This document shows, piece after piece, positions 8,053 through 14,612 of a stretch of DNA of 14,612 nucleotides. Location: contig NZ_CAJTLL010000027.1 of NCBI RefSeq assembly GCF_910577135.1, forward strand, positions 1 through 14,612. Direction: 5' to 3'. The position numbers were made by a program, and so were the translations under genes. How positions within the stretch are numbered: position 1 is the stretch's first letter; every line of letters starts with the position of its first letter. Source of the stretch: an uncultured Helicobacter sp. Its GTDB lineage: Bacteria > Campylobacterota > Campylobacteria > Campylobacterales > Helicobacteraceae. The notes below the pieces were generated by a model, which was not told where the DNA came from, did no database searches, and was given only the letters and a program-made list of their open reading frames with translations.

Positions 8053-10620
8053 ATGCGAGTTACATTTGGCACGAAATATAACCAAATGAATTATTATCAG
8101 GGCACTATGCAAAGCAAGCTAATGGATATAAACACCAAAATTGCTTCGGGATTAAAGATCCAATATGGCTATCAAGATAGTAGCGTGTTTAATCAAAATC
8201 TAAAGCTTGAATATGAAAAGGCAAATCTTGACCAGGGCATTGATGTGAGCCACGACGCTCATACTGCTACGCTTAATACTGACAAAGCACTTGCGGAACT
8301 TTCTCAAACTGCAGAGCAATTCAATACGAAGATTCTTCAAGCGGCAAACGATATTCACTCTCCCACATCACGTGAGGCGATTGCAAGGGATTTAGAAAAG
8401 CTTAAAGAACATATGATAAATATCGCTAATACAGCTATTGGTGGGGAGTTTCTCTTTGCAGGGAGTAATGTGAAGATACGCCCATTTGAGCCAGATGGTA
8501 CATATAAGGGCAATAATGAGCGACTTGAAGCCTTAGTAAGCAATAATAATTTGATACCTTATAATATTACTGGTGAGGAGCTGTTTTTTGGGCGGGATTC
8601 CGACCATCATAAGAGCATTACAACCAATATCCGCAAGTTTAATCAAAGTAAGCTCAATAATGACATTATGGATAGAATCCGCCGTGGTGATATACCCGAA
8701 GAAGTGTATATTAAGGCTACTGACACCTTGCGAGATTTGATAGGTGATAATGACAATGACACAAGTAATGATGGACAGGAGTTTTTCTATTTGCGCGGTG
8801 TCCGCCCTGATGGCACGAGCTTTAAGAGTAAGTTTGCATTTGATGTGGGTTATAAAAATATAAATAATGCAACAAAAGTCCAAGATTTGCTTGATAGAAT
8901 CGGTAAGGAGTTTGGCAATACGAGCAAGAGTAAAGTGGTCGATGTGAGTTTGAATTTTTGGGGACAAATTGAGATTAAAAACCTTGCTCCGGGGAATGCG
9001 AATTTAGATTTTCATCTCATATCAAGTGATACAGATGTGGATAATGTAGATGAATTGCCAGAGCTAGGTGCAAGAGTAACAAGTTTTCAAAAAAGCCCGT
9101 TTATGGGAGCGTTTTCGCAAAGCTATTTAGAGGCTGTCCAAGATAATTATGACCATCGCATACTCAAGTTCCCCTCTACTTTTCTCACAGCCGATAATTC
9201 TCCAGCTACGCTTACTACAAAACTTAAAGATATTTTGGCTAAAGATGTGAAAACGCTTGTGATTGATGGCACTCGTCCAAATTATGATGATGGGAGCATT
9301 AATGAAGAACCTATATCGGCTTTAAATATAAGGGTTGATGATGATTTGGAAGTGCAGGATTTATTCGCGATGATTAAAAATCATTTTGGTGGCAAGATAG
9401 AGGGCGAGATTGTGCGTGGAGAACTTGTATTACGTGATCTGAATGTAACACATAAAGATAGGGATATGATGAATCCTCCTTTTAATGGACCAAGTGGCTT
9501 TAGTCTCTCTTTGGCCACTCTTGATAATGCAGGCTTTGAAACAAATGGGTTGAGACGTGATTACCGCACCGAATATGACCAAGTATATTTTGAGAATCAA
9601 GGCGCAAAGCTTATATCAAATGTCCAGCAGATGCTACTAGATGGTATGGGCTATGCAAATGAAGAGACAAAGCTCTCTGCCGTAGCAGGAGGAAGCCTTG
9701 ATGGACAAACTTACAACCTTGTGCTTGAAGATCATAATGGAATCCCGATTAATGCACGGATTGAATTTAGCAATAAAGGCTCATATTTAGTATTACCTAA
9801 TGTGGATTTTGATGCGACGAGTTTCCGCTCCCAGCCTGAATTTTTTATTCCTTTTTATAATCCGCACGATGAGCCGCCAGCAGTAAGTGTAAGCAAGGCT
9901 GATGATATTACTTATCGTCAGTTGCTTGATATGATAAGTATCGCGCTTAACTATAGTAATCAGGATATGGATAATTATAAAAATGCTCAAATGAAAAAAA
10001 ATACCCCTACACAAGAGGGTAAAAGTGCCTATGAAGAGCTTTTACAGCAAACAAAAGGACGTTTTAATGTTTCTTTGAGCCGTGATGGACGTATTGAGAT
10101 TGTTGATGAAATGCGCTCTATCTCTCGTATGAAATTTATGATATATGATAATGCAAGTAATGATTTTAGTGAGCAAGGTATCCGTAACTATCGCTCATCG
10201 CTAACATTTAATGCCAACAATGCACTTATTATAGACCAGCCTGATGTGGATTTCTTCCGCTCGCTCGATGGGATTATTGAAGCCGTGCGCTCAGGTGTGT
10301 ATCGTCCTGATGCTTATGGTGATGAATATACTGACCAAATGCGTAACAAAGGGATTCAAAATGCTATTGAGCTTTTTGGGCATTTGAGTGATCACATTGA
10401 AAAGATGGTTGCTCTTAATGGTGCCCATAGCCGTAGCTTTGAGAATGTGATTAGAAGAAATGAGGTTTTACGTGTGCAAATAGAATCTATTAAGAGTGAA
10501 GTAATTGGCACAGACATAGCCCAAACTTACAATCATTTCTCAAATCTTACGACAAATTATAATGCCGTGCTTGCTTCTACAAGTCGTATCAATCAAATGT
10601 CATTGGTAAATTATCTATGA
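8053..10620 (+). CDS. flgL: Flagellar hook-associated protein 3 (FlgL), long epsilon-type form
   Basis: FlgL is exported through the flagellar type III apparatus and forms the second hook-filament junction zone, between FlgK and the flagellin filament. At 855 residues it is far longer than the enterobacterial form (about 317) and close to the H. pylori homologue (about 830). The N-terminal flagellin-like helical region (about 1-150) starts MRVTFGTKYNQMNYYQGTMQ and has the IASGLKIQYGYQDSS turn, then long coiled-coil segments. The C-terminal helical region (about 765-855) ends NYNAVLASTSRINQMSLVNYL. Roughly 600 central residues, rich in Asp, Asn and beta-strand-like sequence, form the expanded surface-exposed domains. 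There is no cleavable signal, as expected for a flagellar substrate. Expression is probably sigma-54 dependent (site at 7985). Its stop overlaps the start of the following deacetylase-like gene by four bases. Confidence 0.93.
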   Translation: MRVTFGTKYNQMNYYQGTMQSKLMDINTKIASGLKIQYGYQDSSVFNQNLKLEYEKANLDQGIDVSHDAHTATLNTDKALAELSQTAEQFNTKILQAANDIHSPTSREAIARDLEKLKEHMINIANTAIGGEFLFAGSNVKIRPFEPDGTYKGNNERLEALVSNNNLIPYNITGEELFFGRDSDHHKSITTNIRKFNQSKLNNDIMDRIRRGDIPEEVYIKATDTLRDLIGDNDNDTSNDGQEFFYLRGVRPDGTSFKSKFAFDVGYKNINNATKVQDLLDRIGKEFGNTSKSKVVDVSLNFWGQIEIKNLAPGNANLDFHLISSDTDVDNVDELPELGARVTSFQKSPFMGAFSQSYLEAVQDNYDHRILKFPSTFLTADNSPATLTTKLKDILAKDVKTLVIDGTRPNYDDGSINEEPISALNIRVDDDLEVQDLFAMIKNHFGGKIEGEIVRGELVLRDLNVTHKDRDMMNPPFNGPSGFSLSLATLDNAGFETNGLRRDYRTEYDQVYFENQGAKLISNVQQMLLDGMGYANEETKLSAVAGGSLDGQTYNLVLEDHNGIPINARIEFSNKGSYLVLPNVDFDATSFRSQPEFFIPFYNPHDEPPAVSVSKADDITYRQLLDMISIALNYSNQDMDNYKNAQMKKNTPTQEGKSAYEELLQQTKGRFNVSLSRDGRIEIVDEMRSISRMKFMIYDNASNDFSEQGIRNYRSSLTFNANNALIIDQPDVDFFRSLDGIIEAVRSGVYRPDAYGDEYTDQMRNKGIQNAIELFGHLSDHIEKMVALNGAHSRSFENVIRRNEVLRVQIESIKSEVIGTDIAQTYNHFSNLTTNYNAVLASTSRINQMSLVNYL

Positions 10621-11375
10621 TGTGCCTTCCTATACTGCGATATATACATATCCGTAATATGCAAGATTCCCATAGTGTGTCTTTGGCAAATTTTGAGAAA
10701 CAGCTTCAATATTTGCAAAAAAAAGATTATCAGTTTTTAAGTCTTGATGATGTGATTGCTTACAAACAGGACAATACTAAGTTTTCTCCTCGTTGCGTGT
10801 TATTCACTTTTGATGGGGCGTGGCGTGATGTTTATATGAATGCGTATGAACTACTCAAAAAATATCAGGCGAAGGCAGGACTATTTGTTGCAACAGAGTG
10901 GGTCGATGAGGCTTCAAAAAGCGCAGCAGATTATATCCAAATCCCTCATAGTGAATGTAAAAATGCACTTTTAAATAATGCTAGGGCAGTGATGTGTAAT
11001 TGGGAGGAGATACATACAATGCAAGATGTGTTTAGCATAGGCTCAATGACGCATACCTATCAATTTAAAAATATTGTATCGCTCTCGTGGCACGAGGATT
11101 TTGAGCTTTCAAAACGATTGATTAAGGAGCAGCTTAATAGAGAGACAAAGCATTTAGCTTGGCCTGATGGTATGTATAATCAAGGATTGCTCCGCACGGC
11201 TAAAAGTATAGGCTATGAGGTATTTTATACAATGGAGAATGGACTAAATCAACTCAACGAAGATAATAATGCCCTCAAACGTTATGATATGAAAGACAAT
11301 CTTTTTTACTTTAAAAAAGTATTGTTTGCTACTTCCAGCACAAGAAATTTTAGAATTGGGAAAATATTTTTATAA
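10617..11375 (+). CDS. NodB-fold polysaccharide deacetylase-like protein with lost metal ligands
   Basis: A 252-residue protein with the layout of carbohydrate esterase family 4 (PgaB/PgdA-like deacetylases), but probably catalytically dead. The fold landmarks in order are: ILRYIH near the N-terminus (usual ILMYH), SLANFEKQLQYLQKKDYQFLSLDDVI, TFDGAWRDVYMNAYELLKKYQAKAGLFVAT, IGSMTHTY, and LAWPDGMYN (about 180-188). In active enzymes motif 1 is TFDDG and motif 2 is H-T-x-x-H. Here the second Asp is Gly67, and the two His positions are Met144 and Tyr148, so all three metal ligands are missing while the catalytic-base Asp66 remains. There is no signal peptide, so the protein is probably cytosolic. 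Its ATG overlaps the flgL stop (ATGATG, possible start at either codon), implying translational coupling and sigma-54 co-expression. Role unknown; a binding or flagellum-related function is inference. Confidence 0.85.
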   Translation: MMCLPILRYIHIRNMQDSHSVSLANFEKQLQYLQKKDYQFLSLDDVIAYKQDNTKFSPRCVLFTFDGAWRDVYMNAYELLKKYQAKAGLFVATEWVDEASKSAADYIQIPHSECKNALLNNARAVMCNWEEIHTMQDVFSIGSMTHTYQFKNIVSLSWHEDFELSKRLIKEQLNRETKHLAWPDGMYNQGLLRTAKSIGYEVFYTMENGLNQLNEDNNALKRYDMKDNLFYFKKVLFATSSTRNFRIGKIFL

Positions 11376-11379
11376 ACTG

Positions 11380-11388
11380 TGTTATAAT
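11380..11388 (+). promoter_or_regulatory. Extended -10 promoter of the HsrA/CosR-family gene
   Basis: TGTTATAAT, a TGn-extended consensus -10, lies 33 bases before the ATG and just after the stop of the deacetylase-like gene. AT-rich sequence precedes it. The predicted start is near 11395. AGAGGA (11410-11415) is the ribosome site. It separates the regulator from the flagellar transcription unit. Confidence 0.7.
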
Positions 11389-11421
11389 TGAAGCTAAAAT
11401 TAAGTATTGAGAGGAATTTAA

Positions 11422-12102
11422 ATGAGAATCTTAGTTATTGAAGATGATCCGAACCTATGTAAAAACATTGCAGAAATGCTTAATGAGCACAGCTATCAAA
11501 CTGACGTAGCAGAAAATTTAAAAGATGGTGAGTATTTTATCAATATTCGTAATTATGATTTGGTGTTGGTAGATTGGGATTTGCCAGATGGTTGTGGGCT
11601 TGATATTGTTGCGCAGGTGAAAGAAAAGTCCCCTCGCACACCTGTAATTATCACTTCTAGCAAAACATCTGCTGAAACAGAAATACAAGCTTTCAAAGGC
11701 GGTGCGGATGACTTTGTGTCCAAGCCTTTGAGTTTGCAAGTGCTTTTGATTAGAATCCAAGCAAGATTGCGATTTTGGGGTTCAAGCGTGATTGAAATTG
11801 AGGATTTAGTTATTAATCCTGATGAGGAAAAAATTACATATAGAGGGCAAGAAATAGAAGTTAAGGGCAAGCCTTTTGAGGTGCTTACACATCTTGCGCG
11901 TCATCGTGATCAAATCGTCTCAAAAGAGCAGCTACTTGATGCAATTTGGGAAGAGCCCGAGCTTGTAACGCCCAATGTTATAGAGGTAGCGATTAATCAG
12001 ATTCGCCAAAAAATGGATAAACCTCTTAATATTAGCACAATTGAGACCGTGCGCCGTAGAGGCTATCGTTTTTGCTATCCCAAAAAGCCAAGCGAGAGTT
12101 AA
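11422..12102 (+). CDS. hsrA: OmpR-family orphan response regulator, HsrA (HP1043)/CosR orthologue
   Basis: A 226-residue DNA-binding regulator with a receiver domain (1-120) and an OmpR/PhoB winged helix (about 125-222). The C-terminal half, from DPDEEK-like sequence through VKGKPFEVLTHLARHRDQIV, QLLDAIWEEPE, VTPNVIEVAINQIRQKM and TVRRRGYRFCYPK, closely matches my memory of H. pylori HP1043/HsrA and C. jejuni CosR. These are essential homeostatic/oxidative-stress regulators that act as constitutive dimers without phosphorylation. Unlike those proteins, this receiver has the full acidic pocket: Glu7-Asp8-Asp9, phospho-acceptor Asp51 (LVDWDLPDG), Ser79 (ITSS), Lys101 (VSKP) and an aromatic Phe98. 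No histidine kinase is adjacent. It has its own promoter (11380). The name hsrA (cosR in Campylobacter) is used by orthology. Confidence 0.93.
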   Translation: MRILVIEDDPNLCKNIAEMLNEHSYQTDVAENLKDGEYFINIRNYDLVLVDWDLPDGCGLDIVAQVKEKSPRTPVIITSSKTSAETEIQAFKGGADDFVSKPLSLQVLLIRIQARLRFWGSSVIEIEDLVINPDEEKITYRGQEIEVKGKPFEVLTHLARHRDQIVSKEQLLDAIWEEPELVTPNVIEVAINQIRQKMDKPLNISTIETVRRRGYRFCYPKKPSES

Positions 12103-12133
12103 TCTTTCCTTTCAATCATTTTTAAGTCTCGAA

Positions 12134-12142
12134 TGATATAAT
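12134..12142 (+). promoter_or_regulatory. Extended -10 promoter of the SRP RNA gene
   Basis: TGATATAAT is a perfect TGn-extended consensus -10 in the spacer after the hsrA stop. It places the transcription start at about 12149, exactly where the 5' strand of the closing helix of the predicted SRP RNA begins. This coincidence supports both calls. Confidence 0.75.
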
Positions 12143-12148
12143 TCCTCC

Positions 12149-12253
12149 GCTTCCTTGCAGACTTATGCAACAGATAAGTAGGACAACGCTTCAGGGTGGG
12201 AACACAGCAGAGCAGCTTATTTTTTTGTGTGCCATAAGCACCTGCACGGGAGT
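12149..12253 (+). ncRNA. ffs: Signal recognition particle RNA, small bacterial (4.5S) type
   Basis: The RNA scaffold of the signal recognition particle, which binds Ffh and targets nascent membrane and secretory proteins to FtsY and SecYEG. The diagnostic Ffh-binding tip is present: symmetric loop CAGG (12192-12195) facing AGCA (12206-12209), closed by GTG/CAC and capped with the tetraloop GGAA (12199-12202); GCTT/GAGC pairs beneath it. The rest folds as one long hairpin: CTTCC (12150-12154) with GGGAG (12248-12252), TGCAG (12156-12160) with CTGCA (12242-12246), CTTATG (12162-12167) with CATAAG (12233-12238), and ATAAG with CTTAT nearer the tip. Length is about 105 nt with no Alu domain, as in other Gram-negative bacteria. 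The ends are predicted from pairing and the promoter at 12134, to within a few bases. No T-rich intrinsic terminator directly follows. Confidence 0.9.
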
Positions 12254-12311
12254 TTATTAAATATCTCAATATACACTCTTTAAAAGTAAAAGAAGCACAA
12301 AAGGCTATTTT

Positions 12312-13100
12312 ATGTGGATTACTCGTCAGCTTACACCAAATTTTCGGCAGGAATACACAATTGATACTAAGATTCTTGACGCACGTAGCACACATAGTAT
12401 AGAGATTTTTAAAAGCACTGATTTTGAACAAATAGCAATGATTGATCAAACTCATCTTATGCTTGGTAAATATCTTTTTATAGAATCCGAGCTTATTGCT
12501 CATCTCCCGCTTTGTGTGCTTCCTCAAGCTGATAATGTCCTGCTTTTTGATAGTTTCAACCTTGAAATTGCGTATGAATGTTTAAAACATAATGTAAAGG
12601 TGGATTGTGTGCAAGGCGATAAAAAGACCCTAGATTCACTTATGAGCTTTTTGCCGCATTTTCATAAAGTTTTGCAGCATAAGGATTTTTCACTTTTTAC
12701 ACAAGTCATTGATTTAGACATTAAAAAATATGATGTGATTATCGCAGATAGTGTGCTTAACAAGCATCAAATTGATGGCTTGGCGCGTATGCTTACAAAC
12801 ACAGGCATACTTATAATGCGCAATCACCACCCTCTTTTAGAGGAAGAATCTTTTATGCAAAAATTAAGTGATTGTGCTGAGTTTTTTCATATTGTTATGC
12901 CTTTTTTTCCTTCCTTAAGTATTTTAGGTGATAAGAGCTATATTTTTGCTTCCAAAAAGCCCCACCCAAAGGCCGATATGCTCCTGCAAAAAATTGATTT
13001 ACTCCCCTCTTTGCAATATTATAATGCCCATATACACGAGAGTGTATTTGCATTACCCCATTTTTTATTTAGCAAGATTCAATCTATTGCGCGATTTTAA
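12312..13100 (+). CDS. speE: Spermidine synthase, divergent Helicobacter type
   Basis: A 262-residue aminopropyltransferase that would make spermidine from putrescine and decarboxylated S-adenosylmethionine in the cytosol. It follows the H. pylori SpeE (HP0832) pattern nearly end to end as I recall that sequence: MWITRQLTP, QEYTIDTKILDARS, EIFKSTDFEQIAMID, FIESELIAHLPL (the usual YHEMLVH region), SFLPHFHKVL, DLDIKKYDVII, IDGLARML and YYNAHIHESVFALP. The Rossmann core is present, but the usual glycine-rich GGGDGG motif reads FDSFNLE (79-85). The active-site DSSDP motif reads DSVLN (Asp146 kept, second Asp lost), so it belongs to the atypical epsilon group. AAAAGG (12299-12304) lies seven bases before the ATG. 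coaE follows nine bases after the stop, an arrangement shared with H. pylori (HP0832-HP0831). Confidence 0.9.
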   Translation: MWITRQLTPNFRQEYTIDTKILDARSTHSIEIFKSTDFEQIAMIDQTHLMLGKYLFIESELIAHLPLCVLPQADNVLLFDSFNLEIAYECLKHNVKVDCVQGDKKTLDSLMSFLPHFHKVLQHKDFSLFTQVIDLDIKKYDVIIADSVLNKHQIDGLARMLTNTGILIMRNHHPLLEEESFMQKLSDCAEFFHIVMPFFPSLSILGDKSYIFASKKPHPKADMLLQKIDLLPSLQYYNAHIHESVFALPHFLFSKIQSIARF

Positions 13101-13109
13101 AGGTATGGT

Positions 13110-13718
13110 ATGACAGCTGGGGCATTGACACACGCAATCGCATTAACAGGCTCCATAGGGAGCGGTAAAAGCACGTTAGTAAATCTCCTTTCACTTTATG
13201 GGTATCAAAGCATTTGTGCTGATAGTATTGCACATGAAGTGCTCGATGAGTGTAGCGCAGAGGTTATCGCTCATTTTGGTGATAGAATCTTAGATAATAG
13301 CGGAAAGATTGAGCGTAAAAAACTCGCAAATATTGTTTTTGCTTCGGCGATAGAGCGTAAAAAGCTTAACTCTATTCTCCACCCACAGATTCAAATGCAA
13401 ATTTTTGCCCAGGCTTGGCAGCTTGAGGAGAAAAAAATGTGGTATTTTATAGATATTCCACTTTTTTTTGAAGTAGGGGGCAAAGAAGCCTTTCCTGTGG
13501 CACGCTCACTTGTGATTTACACACCTGCAAATAAAGCCATAGAGCGCATTATGCAACGTGATAAGCTTAACTTTGAAGAGGCAAAAATGCGCCTAGATTC
13601 ACAAATATCTATTGAAGAAAAATGCCGTTTAGCTGATGATATTATAGGCAATGATGGGAGTTTGCGCGCTTTGCAGCAACGTTTGGAATCTTATCTTAAG
13701 TCCCTGCCTAAACTTTAA
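13110..13718 (+). CDS. coaE: Dephospho-CoA kinase
   Basis: A 202-residue cytosolic kinase for the last step of coenzyme A synthesis, phosphorylating the 3'-hydroxyl of dephospho-CoA with ATP. It shows a P-loop GSIGSGKST (14-22), the Asp38 region ADSIAHEVLDE, ILHPQI (89-94) and the DIPLFFE motif (115-121) that is highly typical of CoaE. It also has the lid/adenine region RIMQRDKLNFEEAKMRLDSQ and a C-terminal helix. Length is normal. AAAGG overlaps the speE stop region, and the nine-base gap suggests co-transcription with speE; dapF follows after 20 bases. ATG at 13110 is preferred because only six residues lie between it and the first strand ahead of the P-loop. Confidence 0.96.
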   Translation: MTAGALTHAIALTGSIGSGKSTLVNLLSLYGYQSICADSIAHEVLDECSAEVIAHFGDRILDNSGKIERKKLANIVFASAIERKKLNSILHPQIQMQIFAQAWQLEEKKMWYFIDIPLFFEVGGKEAFPVARSLVIYTPANKAIERIMQRDKLNFEEAKMRLDSQISIEEKCRLADDIIGNDGSLRALQQRLESYLKSLPKL

Positions 13719-13738
13719 AGCGATACGGGCAGGATTCT

Positions 13739-14530
13739 ATGCAATTTGTGAAATATAGCAGTAATGGAAATGATTTTCTCATTTTCCATACACAGAACTA
13801 TAATGATGGCTCACGTGCGTATCTTGCGCAAAAAGTTTGCGATAGACATAATGGCATAGGGGCTGATGGTATGGCGGTGCTTATCCCTGCTGTGGGGGAA
13901 GAATATGCCTATAAATGGGAATTTTACAATGCTGATGGCTCATATGCAAGTATGTGTGGCAATGCTACTAGAAGTGTGGGGCATTATGCCTATGTGGAAG
14001 GATTAGCACCAAAGCAGCACTGCTTTTTAAGTGCAGTAGGAATTATTTGCATAGAGATAGATTTGCACAATACGTCTCTAGTGCAGAGCGATTTAGGCGT
14101 ATATACATTGTTGCAGAGGGATATTATAGAATCTAATCCTTATGATGTTCCATCTTGGACATTGCTTGATACGGGAGTACCACATTTGGTGGGATTTGTC
14201 AAAGATAAAAATGCGCTACCTGCAAAAAAAGAGCATATTTTGGAGCATTTGAGGTATAAATATAATGCCAATGTAAGTATAGCTTACATAGAGAGAGAAC
14301 ATATCATTTATATGAGCTATGAGCGGGGTGTGGAGGATATCACACAGGCTTGTGGCACAGGGGCAGCAGCGGTATTTGCCATTGCTTTGGCTAATGGTTT
14401 ATGTGATAAAAATGCCATTTTGATACCCCCAAGCAAGGAGAGACTAGAGCTTAGCTTAAGCCAAGATTCACATATTTTGTTTAAAGGTGCGGTAAGCCGC
14501 ATAGCGCGTTGTGAATGGCTGCTGGACTAG
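13739..14530 (+). CDS. dapF: Diaminopimelate epimerase
   Basis: A 263-residue cofactor-independent racemase that converts LL- to meso-diaminopimelate, the precursor of lysine and of the peptidoglycan cross-link residue. The two catalytic cysteines are both present: Cys73 in YASMCGNATRS and Cys205 in QACGTGAAA. The N-terminal KYSSNGNDFLI and DRHNGIGADG are family signatures, as are DTGVPHLV and YERGVEDITQACGTG. Length is slightly short compared with about 274 in E. coli, through smaller loops. A CAGGA ribosome site lies just before the ATG. It is 20 bp after coaE and probably the last gene of speE-coaE-dapF. The remaining 82 bp of the window contain no gene but end in TAGGAGC, which looks like the ribosome site of a gene starting beyond the edge. 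Confidence 0.97.
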   Translation: MQFVKYSSNGNDFLIFHTQNYNDGSRAYLAQKVCDRHNGIGADGMAVLIPAVGEEYAYKWEFYNADGSYASMCGNATRSVGHYAYVEGLAPKQHCFLSAVGIICIEIDLHNTSLVQSDLGVYTLLQRDIIESNPYDVPSWTLLDTGVPHLVGFVKDKNALPAKKEHILEHLRYKYNANVSIAYIEREHIIYMSYERGVEDITQACGTGAAAVFAIALANGLCDKNAILIPPSKERLELSLSQDSHILFKGAVSRIARCEWLLD

Positions 14531-14612
14531 AATTTATAACTTTCAAAAAGAAAACTTGTATGAAGCATGCCTATATCTCAATAGAGCCAATATAGTATCT
14601 CGTGGTAGGAGC

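Noticed and set aside
11399..11421. Single TTAAG motif in the hsrA leader as an autoregulatory HsrA box
   Set aside because: Only one half-site is visible and I cannot recall the consensus precisely enough to claim it.
12093..12131. Imperfect inverted repeat across the hsrA stop (CGAGAGTTAA / TTAAGTCTCG) as an intrinsic terminator
   Set aside because: It has a 19-base loop, a mismatch and no T tract; it runs almost into the SRP RNA promoter.
12257..12311. Separate promoter for speE (TATACA-like box)
   Set aside because: The match is weak and in generally AT-rich DNA; read-through from the SRP RNA or hsrA is equally possible.
12099..12527. 142-codon minus-strand reading frame across the hsrA-speE spacer
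   Set aside because: It is antisense to the SRP RNA and to the start of speE, has no ribosome site or family features, and is a shadow frame.

Overview
The window looks like a chromosomal stretch of a Helicobacter species, probably of the enterohepatic group rather than H. pylori itself. I infer this from the AT-rich base use, the proteins, and the gene pairs. The proteins include an orphan OmpR-type regulator of the HsrA/HP1043/CosR family, the divergent Helicobacter-type spermidine synthase, and a very large FlgL. Two gene pairs match my memory of H. pylori: sppA-purU and speE-coaE. No database search was possible, so the species is not resolved.

Left part (100-7351, minus strand). An aldo/keto reductase with its own promoter lies downstream of carB, the large subunit of carbamoyl-phosphate synthase, which carries two unusual insertions and has its own extended -10 promoter. 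A gene-poor stretch of about 460 bp follows. Then comes a compact operon read right to left: ridA, sppA, purU. The gap between ridA and sppA is short, and sppA and purU overlap by 4 bases.

Divergent junction (7352-7431). The ridA operon and the rightward genes fire from an 80-bp spacer with overlapping candidate -10 boxes.

Right part (7432-14530, plus strand). A small exported protein of unknown function is followed by flgL, which has a good sigma-54 (GG-N10-GC) promoter as expected for a middle-class flagellar gene. flgL overlaps by 4 bases a NodB-fold (CE4) polysaccharide-deacetylase-like gene in which all three predicted metal ligands are replaced. Next is the HsrA/CosR-family regulator, which here keeps a complete phospho-acceptor pocket, unlike the H. 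pylori and C. jejuni members. The 209-bp gap after it holds a signal recognition particle RNA gene (ffs) with its own TGATATAAT promoter. The window ends with speE, coaE and dapF, tightly spaced and probably co-transcribed.

Most of the window is core housekeeping: pyrimidine/arginine precursor supply, one-carbon metabolism, protein quality control, polyamines, CoA and cell wall. I see no mobile element, CRISPR array, tRNA or rRNA. The most notable points are the FlgL-coupled deacetylase pseudoenzyme, the intact receiver of the HsrA homologue, the SRP RNA, and a strongly over-represented palindromic word TAGA(A/T)TCTA scattered through genes and spacers.
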